Below, in pieces: positions 38,901-49,193 of a DNA stretch of 64,000 bases. Below the pieces are notes generated by a model. It had not been told where the DNA came from, searched no databases, and saw nothing but the letters and a program-made list of their open reading frames with translations. The first letter of the stretch is position 1. Each line of letters begins with the position of its first letter. A program made the translations under genes and the position numbers. The stretch is from Paramecium sonneborni (lineage: Eukaryota; Ciliophora; Oligohymenophorea; Peniculida; Parameciidae), in contig CAJJDN010000127.1 in NCBI GenBank assembly GCA_905182985.1, positions 1 through 64,000 on the forward strand. Reading direction: 5' to 3'.

Positions 38901-40091
38901 TCATGATTATTACAATTTTTATTTAATTTTTTGATCTTTCAAAAATATCCATTATTGCACATAGTTTTAATTCTATACATTTTTCAAAATCCAATTATGT
39001 TGTAACAAAGTCTAAGCATCTAAACGTTTGTTCTGGTCTTTATTAAGACTAAATAAGTTAGGATATAATACCATATATTCAAAAAATCTTTCATTTCCAA
39101 ACTATATGGATGATTGTCTAATTTTGGAGAATCAGATTTAAGTATACTTTAGATCATTTGAATATATGTCATAGATTTATTTGAAAAAGCATAAGGATGT
39201 TTCCCTGTTGCCAATTCATATATAATCAATCCTAATGACCATATATCTGATGCGTATGAATAATTCTTTCCTTCAGTTCTTTCTGGAGACCTAGTAAATT
39301 ATTACAAATCAAATTAATTGCTAATTACATGTACATAAGAGTGCCAACAAAGGTTCTGGCTATTGCAATAGTATTTTCCAGTTACTTACTGATCCCAAAA
39401 TCTGTAAGTTTAATTTATCCTTAACTATTGATTAGAATATTTTCTGGTTTGATATCTCGATGAAGTTAATGTTTTTATTTATGCAAATATTATAATCCTA
39501 GGAGAATATTGTAAGTGATTGTAGCAATGATTTGTTCATTGATGAATTCAACTAAATTGTTTTTATAAATCTATTCAATTAAGCTTCTCAAAGATCCTTG
39601 ATCCATGTACTCTAGCACTAATCGTATAGTTCCTTATTTTTTGTTTAAAGAGATACCTTCTTCATAATAGGCTCCATAAAACTTTATCTACTGCTCACAT
39701 TCTATACCGTTTAATAATGTACTCAGATCATTCAGCATTTAATGTCGTTTATCCTTGTCAAAAACATTGATTATCTTTATATTAAGTATATATATCAACT
39801 TTTAATGCTACTTCACAATTGTATGGGATATAGAGTCCTCTACAAACATAGCTTGACACTCCCTAACCAATTATATCTCCAATTTTAATATGTTAATGTG
39901 TTATGACTTTCTTTGTTGTCTATATTTGCATTCCATTTGTAGATGTTAATCCTTCATTATTAATCTTAATTCCTGCTTTTGGAAATCTTACACTATTATG
40001 TCCTCTATGTTTTTTATATAAATTCAAACATTTCAAAAGTCATTGAACCATTTTATTCAAAATTAACTTCTATATCAAATTCATCTGACAT
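38901..40091 (-). CDS. MAPKK (MEK)-like protein kinase
   Basis: 359 residues after introns 40005-40029, 39775-39799, 39291-39328 and 39049-39071. Kinase landmarks: [11 protein letters not shown] loop, catalytic Lys in [21 protein letters not shown], and [12 protein letters not shown], the typical MAPKK form of the activation-loop end, then [20 protein letters not shown]. The N-terminus (about 70 residues) carries [11 protein letters not shown], as seen in other ciliate MAPKKs. The 38-nt intron is unusually long, but removing it joins MYM to SPER exactly. A GTAAGT...TAG stretch at about 39358-39387 is kept as exon because it encodes the MAPKK activation loop. Confidence 0.86.
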
Positions 40092-40352
40092 GTTATATAA
40101 TAAAATTAAATGTACATTTATAATATATTTAAGACCTGTTGCATACATTTTTTAGTCTTTGTTTTCTCTCATAACATTTTTTTGAACTATCCTATCCCTT
40201 TTAATAATTAATTCCTTTATTTTTTCTTCAATCAAATTACAGATTACAAAAATATCTTTCATATTCTTAAATTTAACATGGTCATAATCTATCAATATAA
40301 TTTATAAGATTGTAATAATTTGCTTGATTAATCATATATATTTCATCAAATG

Positions 40353-41740
40353 TCAATTTTTATATATTCGCATAGTTTCTTGAATCTAAACTCTACACAA
40401 AGGACAAATTGTTAGATTCTAACTACATTTTAAACAAGTGGCATTGTGTTTACAGGGCAAAATTAAGGAATCTCTCTCTTTTTCAAAACAAATTATACAT
40501 AAATTATCTCCTTGTATTTCACTTACCTTCATCTTATTCTATTAACACAAGTATTGATTTATTGTCCCAATTCTTATCACAGTTTCTTCAACTGGTTCTA
40601 AATAATACAAATTACTCATTTTCCCCTCTCCAGATAATCTCAACCAAGAACTTAAAATTATTAGCTATAAGAATACCCATTTGTTGATCCATGATCTTAT
40701 AATAACACAATAGAATCTAATAAATAAAATTTAGCATGTTAATTTGATAGATGATGATCTTCTGGAAATGAAATATCCACAGTAGATTTTCTACCAAATG
40801 TAACAGAGGATTTATCTTTATTTAATTAGAAAACAATTGTATCTTCTAAATTTGGTCCTTCAATTACTTATAAAGTAATCTTTCGATATATATTTAATAG
40901 ATTACTTCAAGTCCTTCATTATCCACTTGATCAATTCTTAGCACTTAAAATTGATTGCTGCCTAATTCTATTAGCATATCAGATTTTAAGTTAAGACTTT
41001 TAATGATCTTAATAAATGTTCCTGTTGTACTTCCGACATCCTTTAGAGCAAACTAAGATTGCAGTAAAAAATACTATTTGATCTTAAAAAATAATTTCAG
41101 CATGGAATCTACTAATATTTTCATCTAAAATTAGTATCTAATTGCTAGAATGTCTTCCTATTTTTGCTCCTGTTTCTCTTACACAATAAAAGTTGGATTG
41201 TTATCCTTCAATTGGTTATAATATTAATTAGTGCTCAAATTTATTATTTGATTCTATTTCTTATTTTATTACTTGCTCTTCTATCTTAACATTTTAATAA
41301 GGAAATTGATTATAATGATGATTATTATTTTCTTAATTTTCTAATAACATCTACTAAAATTGATTATTTTTTTGAATAGTAAAATCTTCATCTTATTATC
41401 GTTTATTATTAAGACTTTATTGTTTAAGCTGCTTTAAATAATCGCTATATTCTTTAAAACCATTATTAACCCCTATTGATTTTTAAGAAATATTACAATT
41501 TAACAATTTTTTTTTAAGAATTCTTTGAGTGACACCTAATTCTTCTTCTAAATCCTTTTCAGTTAAATCTTCTAATACTGAACCATCAATAGAACTTTCA
41601 ACTAATATTAGCGAGTAATCAATACCAAATTTAGATTCCATTTATTCAAGACCTATAAATTTCAACCAATTTACTACATCTTAAGTTAACCACTTTTTTG
41701 GTTCTTTTGGAATTTATTTATATAAGGAATCATAATCCAT
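40353..41740 (-). CDS. SAM-FHA-FHA-RING multidomain protein
   Basis: 437 residues; introns 41053-41074, 40880-40905, 40651-40676. The order is: SAM-like domain at the N-terminus (WLTQDVVNWLKFIGLEQ, about 15-75); Gln/Asn-rich linker; first FHA domain (about 180-270: GAKIGRHSSNQI, ISRFHAEI, DVGSTTGTFI); second FHA domain (about 285-375: VTFGRKSTVDI, LSNQHAKFYLL, DHGSTNGSW); C-terminal RING (about 390-437: CIICFEKE, PCKHNATCLKC, CPLCRVQI). FHA domains bind phospho-Thr and the RING implies ubiquitin transfer, so it probably couples phosphorylation to ubiquitination. FHA-RING proteins are known; SAM plus two FHA plus RING I do not recall. The RING would be missed if the 26-nt intron 40651-40676 were overlooked. 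Confidence 0.9.
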
Positions 41741-41877
41741 TTTTATATTAATATATATATCACTTTATCATACAAAATTTTAGTAAATCAATTTCTTTTG
41801 AATAATTATTCATAATTATCAAATATAAAGTAACACTAAGTAATTAATCAAATATAAATATATATTTAGATCAAAAA

Positions 41878-43393
41878 TCATTTAAAGAATGCCAAAATGA
41901 CAGTGATGTCATCAATGACTTCATCTTCTCTTTTCCATGCTTCTTTGGCAGCTAAAACTAATTTATTACAAGCACCAATTGCATCACCTTTTTTATAGAA
42001 TTCATATACAGTTTCAATAACCCATTCGTTAGATAAGAATCTTGATTAATTCACAATAATACTCCCAAATTCCATCAGAAGCTACTACTAAGAATTTATC
42101 TGTTGGTGATAATTGATGTTTGATAATTTCTGGATCACAAATCACTCCTACTTAACTAGCAACATAATCCCCAAAACTTCGAGACATCGCTAATCCAGGT
42201 ACATCTTCATCTAATTTCCAAACTCTTGCTGGTCCTATTGGATTGCCTTCTTCATCACTGTATGCTTAAACTCTACCTCCTCTTTATATAATTCTAGCTT
42301 ATTCTAAAAAACAATCAGGTTTATGATCTTTTGATAATTCAACTACAGATAATTTAGTATCGTATCTTCCTATTATCTATCATGATTAAATCATTAATAC
42401 AGCTCTGCTGTCTCCAATATTTGCACAGTAGAGAATGTTCTCAAAAGCTATTACTACAACTGTTGTGGCACCTGAATAGGTTACATCAATTCCAGAATTC
42501 AGTAAATCTTCATTCGTTTTTTAAAAATTTTATTTCAAAATATTAGTAATTGTTCTATTTTTTAATAGGACAAATCAATTACTTATCTCTGTCATAATAA
42601 TATGGAGACTACAATACTTCTTATTCTATATAAGCAGGTAAAATTTCTTGGACGAATTATGCTACTTAATGTCCATTTGTCCCATGACCATCTGATACTT
42701 AAAGATACCAATCATTTTCTTTTGTTCCAAATTTTTATATTAATTTGTAAGAGTCTTAATTTATTTTTGTTTATCCAGTATAAAGCATTCCTGGTATCGA
42801 TTTTGCATGAGCTTTAGATATACATAATTAAAGTGTAGAAATATCTGGATTACTTATTGATCGTGGTCCTTTAAATAGTTTTTATTTTTATTATTATTAC
42901 TATTATTATTATAACTAAAGATGTTCTGTCTATTTAGATAAATCAAGCAATTTTTAATATTATTTTTAAATTAATTACTAATGATATTGTAATATTTCTT
43001 TTGAAGTTTATATTTATCCTATTTTATTGTCTGGTCGATCAGCCTTTATTTTTTATAGTAGTTATAATGCAGATTATGTTAGATTTTGAGAATTCTCTTT
43101 TGTTTCAATTATTTTACTATTTTAACGTACATGAGATTTTTTTAATAAAACTGTGCTAATATCTTTCAAATCTTTTCCACTTGTTTGTCTTAATTTATTT
43201 TAATCTATTTTTATTTACCCTTCATTATTTCTAAAATAAAACTTTCTTTATACTTTTATTAATTAATAAAAGAAGAACTTCCTTAAATATTTGGGGATTT
43301 AACAATTTTTTATTATAGCTCTGATTCATTTTTCTTTTTTAATAAACTAGCATACAATTTATTAGGAGATATCAATGGAGTTTTTTATTTCAT
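41878..43393 (-). CDS. PP2C-type protein phosphatase with Gln-rich N-terminus
   Basis: 472 residues; introns 43231-43253, 42555-42582, 42377-42400, 42041-42062. The first ~160 residues are basic and Gln-rich, including a run of seven Gln all coded TAA/TAG, near 42890. The catalytic domain has KINQDSYK, VSDGHGTNGH, SGATTVVVI, NIGDSRAV, GLAMSRSFGDYVAS, ASDGIWEFL and DDITVILAFF. It matches the PP2C at 36044-37835 more closely than the compact one between them. Start ATG at 43393, stop TGA at 41878-41880. Confidence 0.88.
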
Positions 43394-43447
43394 TCTAATA
43401 GTAAATATTTAATTATTATTTATTTAATTATCTATATATAAAATATT

Positions 43448-44296
43448 TCATTTCCTAAGATTTTTTAACTATTCTTTAATTTAATTCGTAGAATTTAAAT
43501 ACTTGGATTTTGGTATATGATCCTAAGATATAGTTCTTTCTAAAAGAAACTATTATTAAGTTGTTAGGAATTTAACTTAATCTATATTAGGTCCTCCTTC
43601 AGCTTTAGCATAGCTAAGTCTTTATTAATCTATTTTTATTTGATTGTTTTCATTTTCTCCTTTGTTTTGTAAAGTAAATTAATATTTATCTATTAATTTT
43701 TATGTTTCTGTTTTCATAATGGATTTTGTATTGTTTAAATTTTATTCTTGCTGTATGTTTTCTTATTTTCCTTTCAGATCTTATCCTTTGTCCTTCTCAA
43801 GTGTGATTGATCTTATTCTATCAGTTTTTTAATAATTATCATTTCGCTAAATGAATAATGGTGATTGTAATCTTTCTCCCAAAATTTTAGATTGTTTCAA
43901 TTCCTATTTGAAAAGCACTTCTGATTATCCTATATCTTTATTTTTAGCATTCTAAACTTCTGATGATAATTCTTTTGATGTAGCTGATGCTTTTTTAATT
44001 AGATTATATAAATATTAAATGTCCTCGTTTTTTAACCTATTTATCTTTGAATTCAGATTTGTTATTTTATCATCTTAAGACATTAATTTAGCATCAAAAT
44101 TTTCTTTTAATTTGTCAAAGAGAGTATGTAAAAGATTTATGCGTTCTGCTAATTCATCAATTCTGTCATATATAATATTGATAGATCGAATTCTATCTTC
44201 TAAATGATTTATCTTTTTATTCAAAAATTGTTCTTAATGTTCTAATTTGTCTTCTATTGTTTTTAGTCTATAATCGTATTGTTCTTTCAATAACAT
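43448..44296 (-). CDS. coiled-coil protein, unknown
   Basis: 282 residues, one exon, stop TGA at 43448-43450. The first ~130 residues are heptad-rich helix (LKTIEDKLEHQEQ, LEDRIRSINI, DELAERINLL) and the rest is polar and Lys/Gln/Ser-rich. No domain is recognised. It could be a ciliary or cortical scaffold, but the sequence does not show it. Its 5' half lies in the artefactual duplication (43753-44896 and 44898-46041). It is divergent from the cNMP-fold gene, with about 154 bp between starts in the real genome. Confidence 0.75.
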
Positions 44297-44896
44297 TCCA
44301 AACTAACGACTTATTTATTTTTTTATTATAAATATTTCATATAATACTTTATATGCTCTAGTCTTGGTAGTGTTTTGATTCTAACTGATTTTAAACTTTA
44401 AACATCTTCTAATTTAATAGGATTTGCATAATATAATATTTTATTATTAAATGGCATCAGAGGAAGAATAATTGGAACCTACAATCGAAAAGTTTTAAAA
44501 AGCAGTAAAGTTGACAGCCATTTTAAGATAAAAACCTACATCTGATGAGGAAATGTAGCGAGCTTAAAAGGCTTTAATTAAGCCAGTTTCGATAAGAAAT
44601 GCTGAAGATTTTGAAGCCATAGAGAAAGTTATGATAAGAGTTAAGTTCTTTACAAAAGTTAAGTTAAAATATGGATTACTGGTATTTAAGGAAGTTTGCA
44701 AGCATTTATATTATAAAAGAGCTTAACCAGGTCATAGTATAATCAAAGTGAATAATGAAGGAAAAGCTTTCTATGTAATTTTAAGAGGTAGTGTTGGAAT
44801 TAATATATTTTTACCAAAAGTGTCTTAAAAAAAATAGGAATCAAAAGCACCTTTTGTATAGGATGAAATAGAATTTGAAGATGAACCTTTTGAATA
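43753..44896. repeat. first copy of an artefactual 1144-bp direct duplication
   Basis: Appears identical to 44898-46041 with only the N at 44897 between (offset 1145). It contains the 5' half of the coiled-coil gene (minus) and the first ~446 nt of the cNMP-fold gene (plus). Confidence 0.93.
44451..44896 (+). other. truncated duplicate of the cNMP-fold gene (artefact)
   Basis: It starts with the same ATG and sequence as 45596 and ends at the N. It is a product of the contig overlap, not a separate gene. Confidence 0.85.
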
Positions 44897-44897
44897 N
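44897..44897. other. single-N contig join
   Basis: One undetermined base between two identical 1144-bp copies. Deleting one copy plus N gives one coiled-coil gene and one cNMP-fold gene, both intact. Confidence 0.9.
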
Positions 44898-45441
44898 GTA
44901 TGTTTTCTTATTTTCCTTTCAGATCTTATCCTTTGTCCTTCTCAAGTGTGATTGATCTTATTCTATCAGTTTTTTAATAATTATCATTTCGCTAAATGAA
45001 TAATGGTGATTGTAATCTTTCTCCCAAAATTTTAGATTGTTTCAATTCCTATTTGAAAAGCACTTCTGATTATCCTATATCTTTATTTTTAGCATTCTAA
45101 ACTTCTGATGATAATTCTTTTGATGTAGCTGATGCTTTTTTAATTAGATTATATAAATATTAAATGTCCTCGTTTTTTAACCTATTTATCTTTGAATTCA
45201 GATTTGTTATTTTATCATCTTAAGACATTAATTTAGCATCAAAATTTTCTTTTAATTTGTCAAAGAGAGTATGTAAAAGATTTATGCGTTCTGCTAATTC
45301 ATCAATTCTGTCATATATAATATTGATAGATCGAATTCTATCTTCTAAATGATTTATCTTTTTATTCAAAAATTGTTCTTAATGTTCTAATTTGTCTTCT
45401 ATTGTTTTTAGTCTATAATCGTATTGTTCTTTCAATAACAT
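44898..45441 (-). other. truncated duplicate of the coiled-coil gene (artefact)
   Basis: The second copy of the N-terminal ~181 codons of the coiled-coil protein, with its ATG at 45441, running into the N at 44897. Confidence 0.85.
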
Positions 45442-46041
45442 TCCAAACTAACGACTTATTTATTTTTTTATTATAAATATTTCATATAATACTTTATATG
45501 CTCTAGTCTTGGTAGTGTTTTGATTCTAACTGATTTTAAACTTTAAACATCTTCTAATTTAATAGGATTTGCATAATATAATATTTTATTATTAAATGGC
45601 ATCAGAGGAAGAATAATTGGAACCTACAATCGAAAAGTTTTAAAAAGCAGTAAAGTTGACAGCCATTTTAAGATAAAAACCTACATCTGATGAGGAAATG
45701 TAGCGAGCTTAAAAGGCTTTAATTAAGCCAGTTTCGATAAGAAATGCTGAAGATTTTGAAGCCATAGAGAAAGTTATGATAAGAGTTAAGTTCTTTACAA
45801 AAGTTAAGTTAAAATATGGATTACTGGTATTTAAGGAAGTTTGCAAGCATTTATATTATAAAAGAGCTTAACCAGGTCATAGTATAATCAAAGTGAATAA
45901 TGAAGGAAAAGCTTTCTATGTAATTTTAAGAGGTAGTGTTGGAATTAATATATTTTTACCAAAAGTGTCTTAAAAAAAATAGGAATCAAAAGCACCTTTT
46001 GTATAGGATGAAATAGAATTTGAAGATGAACCTTTTGAATA
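44898..46041. repeat. second copy of the 1144-bp duplication
   Basis: Appears identical to 43753-44896; unique sequence resumes at 46042 inside the cNMP-fold gene. Confidence 0.93.
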
Positions 46042-47392
46042 TCAAGAAGTTAATATACTCCAAGTAGGTGATTCATTTGGAGAAGTTGCATTATTAGATC
46101 CAAATTCCAAAACAACAGCAACTGTTATTACAAAGGACATATGTGAATTTGCTTGTTTAGATAAAGAATAGTATGTTAATATTTTAGGAGTATTAAATCA
46201 AGCTGAAATGAATGAAAAAATGTCTTTTGTTAGAGGAATTCATTTTTTACATGGATGGTTTGAAAATGATTTAAAAACATTGAGTTTTCATTTTGAATTG
46301 ATCTATTACGAAAGAAATGATGTTATTTATAGAGAAAATACAGTTAATGATGGATATATCTATTTCTTAAAAAAGGGAGAGATATCTTTGTTGAAATTGT
46401 TTTAGAGACAATAAATTTATGTTTGTAATCTATGTGTTGGAGAAATATTTGGAGAAGAAATGTATTTAGGAATTAATAACAGATAGCATACAGCTATATG
46501 TAATGTTTAAGATACATAAGTGTATAGATTGGCTAAAAGTGATTTAGATAAAAGAATGTGGTAAATAGAAAATAGAAATCTATTTAAAGAAAGTGTAGAT
46601 GTAAGATGGGAATGGAGAAATTAAAGATTTGATAATTTAAAGCTTTTTGAAGCTAAAGTTGAATAAGAGGAAAATCTTTAAAAGTATTTAAAACCAAAAA
46701 CAGAAGCTATTATAGAAAAACCTTAATTATCGCAATCTCATTCTACAAAGATTTCTTCATACACTCATGTTAAACCATTTAATTTTATGGAGCCATTAAA
46801 TGCTGCAGAAGAATTATTTGAAAATAATGCAATTTAATCCAAAATATTTTAAAATAAAATTAAAGTTAGATAATACAATTCATCAAAATAAACTTTAAGA
46901 AATTTTACTTATCTCAAATAGTAGAGTTAAATTGGACTTATTAAAATAAATTAATAAAGAAAAGAAAGTTTAAAAAAAAACAAACGAGTAAATTCTTAAT
47001 AATTTAAATCATTTTTATAGTAAAAATTTTAATCTGAAGAATAAAATATTTAAAATTAACTTCCCTTCAATTTTATTAATCAAGAAGCATAAAATGAACA
47101 GCCAGAATAATAATAATAATAATAATTTCAATCATAATAAAAGATGACCTCTTTAGGATAATCACAGTAGAATAGCATATATGAAGATATGATATAGTTT
47201 GCAGTTTCTTAAAAATAAAAAACACTACTTAAATTACCTCAAGCTAACTCAACCAAATATTCTAGTAAAGAAAATAGCTTCAAAAAACTTTCTCAAGATT
47301 AAATTCATCATCGTAAATCTCCGTCTAATTTATCATATGAATTCTCGGATGCTAAAGGTAGTTTTTAATATAAAAGACTTTTTAAGTATTGA
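45596..47392 (+). CDS. protein with two cyclic-nucleotide-binding folds
   Basis: 598 residues, no intron needed. The first cNMP-type domain (about 95-205) has SIIKVNNEGKAFYVILRG, GDSFGEVALLDPN and CEFACLDKEQY. A second fold (about 215-330) has NDVIYRENTVNDGYIYFLKKG and GEIFGEEMY. In the phosphate-binding cassette the usual Arg after FGE.AL is missing (DPNSKTTAT), so cAMP/cGMP binding is doubtful. The C-terminal ~240 residues are Gln/Ser-rich and disordered. Such multi-cNMP-fold proteins are abundant in ciliates and some are ciliary. The overlap artefact repeats its first 446 nt upstream. Confidence 0.85.
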
Positions 47393-47419
47393 ATTATTAT
47401 TTATTTTAATTTCTATAAA

Positions 47420-48183
47420 TCAATGATTATAAAGTCTTTCTAACTTTTTTATATCTCCATCTATTTAATTTAATCTTTTTTCGAGTTCTTCTTTTCTAAA
47501 TATCAATATTTTATTTACTTTAATTTTGTCTATTAAGTCATATCTCTTTTGTGACTGTATTAAGCAAATTCCTTAAGCATTTCTTCTTTTTTTTAAAGAA
47601 GTTGTTACATAATTTTAAATACATCACCCTTTTTTACTTTTTAATCATCTTTCTCTTTTTTTTTTCTTCTTATTTCCTCCTCTTCTTATCTTTGTTTTTC
47701 TAATTTATCATTTCTCATTTTCTCTAAATATTCAGGAACTTTGCCAAAAGTGTCTTTTTTAAAATAATCCATTTATTTTGGTTTTTACCCTGCAGATTTA
47801 GGACGCTTTGGTTTATTCTCTAAATATTCTTTGAATTTTTCCATATCAACTTTTTGTTTAAAATGATTAGGAATTGAAGGTTTTTTTATTGCACAATCAT
47901 CAGGTTTAATTAAACCAAGTGGAAAAATCAATTCATCTGTAACCTCAAAATTTTTTGGTTTTCCCCATAAAGCATGATGCTTTAAATATCCTTTATGAAG
48001 TATTTGATTGCCATTTATATTATTAATATTAAGAGTAGTATTTTTTGTATTAAAAGTAGAGTAGGAAGGAGGTAGATTTCCAGGATGTTAAGACTTATAT
48101 CTTTTTTGATTTTAAATAGGCTTTTTTGGTTCTTCAATTTACTATTCTTCTTCGCTTTATAATTTGTAAATACATTCTGACAT
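47420..48183 (-). CDS. ENKUR: enkurin-like ciliary protein
   Basis: 246 residues after one intron (47496-47518). The C-terminal half matches the enkurin domain: FGKVPEYLEKMRND, a Lys/Glu helix, MQQLLQKKEEMLKEFAQ, then KKEELEKRLNQIDGDIKKLE, equal to the RK..LE..L..LE.DI end of enkurin. Enkurin binds calmodulin in animals and lies in axonemal microtubule inner structures. The N-terminal ~110 residues are Pro/Asn-rich. It converges on the cNMP-fold gene with only 27 bp between the two stops. Confidence 0.85.
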
Positions 48184-48332
48184 AAAAAATAAATTTATTA
48201 ATTTTATGCCAATATTATAAAAATTTAGAAATCTCATTTCAACTTAGAAAATCAATATATAAGTTCTATTTTTATTTTTCAGCATTATAATATTTGATGA
48301 AATCTTATTCTTTTTTAATTGTTAAATAGATC

Positions 48333-48953
48333 TCATTAATTTTTTGTTTTTTTTTATTGATATTTATTTCTTTTATTTTCATAATAGATTAATTTTGGAA
48401 CATAATGGATTTCTAAAAACCAAATGAAATTTTATTCTACTTCTTATAATTTATTTTAGACTATATGCTTGTTATTTCTGTCTTATGAATATGCTAAGTC
48501 TTAAATCTATTTCTCTCTTATAAAAGTTTTATTTTTTGGTTGTTAATAGGAAGTTGTTAGATTTTCTATAATATACCCAGGTTCATTAAAGAATTTTGCC
48601 TCATTAATTAAAACCTTTTTATTCAAATTATAATATTATTTGGTTAAATAATTTAATTTTATATAAAAATTCCCTTTTAATCATTATACAATTTAAATGA
48701 GCAGCTTCCATTGTTTTATCCCCATTCAATCAATTAAAACTTTTTTAATTAATAATTTTTATTTTTCTAGTTTTGAGATGGTTGAATTCGATTTTTAAGA
48801 ATGCTCAATTATTGATTTAACAATAACGACAACATCATTGTGTCTAAAAGTAAAATTAACTTCTTTAGTTCTAATGATTGATTTATTAATTGATATTCTC
48901 TTTAATACATATTTTTTATTTTTATAAATACAATCTTCTATCTTGAATTCCAT
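48333..48953 (-). pseudogene. unidentified coding region with two in-frame TGA
   Basis: One frame runs from ATG at 48953 to TGA at 48333-48335 (about 206 codons) and reads smoothly as protein (CIYKNKKYVLKRI, NDVVVIVKSIIEHS, INEAKFFNEPGY). TGA interrupts it twice, near 48727 and 48681, at spots where Trp would fit. An intron covering both stops in frame could not be found: the available GT...AG pairs are 36 and 16 nt. It is likely a recent pseudogene of an unrecognised family, or a gene with sequence errors. Confidence 0.45.
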
Positions 48954-49193
48954 TTTTTTCTAAAGGAATTTACATCTTTGTTTATTGCGAATTTAATACA
49001 ATTTTAAATTTTCTTTATTATCAATTTATATATGTTTGTCTCATAGTTTTAAAAATTCAAAAACTACAAGCAATATTATATTTTATGATGATTGATTGCT
49101 TTTTACTTTGATTAAATATTTAGATAAATTCTTATAGTATAGATAGTTTGAGGTAATCCTAAACAGATGAAAATTAAATTATATGTTCTATTT

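Noticed and set aside
39358..39387. 30-nt GTAAGT...TAG intron in the MAPKK-like gene
   Set aside because: It is in frame, has no TGA and encodes the typical MAPKK activation loop; removing it would delete that loop.
40353..40619. Stand-alone small RING protein starting at ATG 40619
   Set aside because: A 26-nt intron (40651-40676) joins it in frame to the preceding FHA domain and completes the FHA sequence (STNGSW).
42602..42817. Plus-strand ORF of 71 codons
   Set aside because: It is antisense to the catalytic domain of the PP2C gene at 41878-43393.
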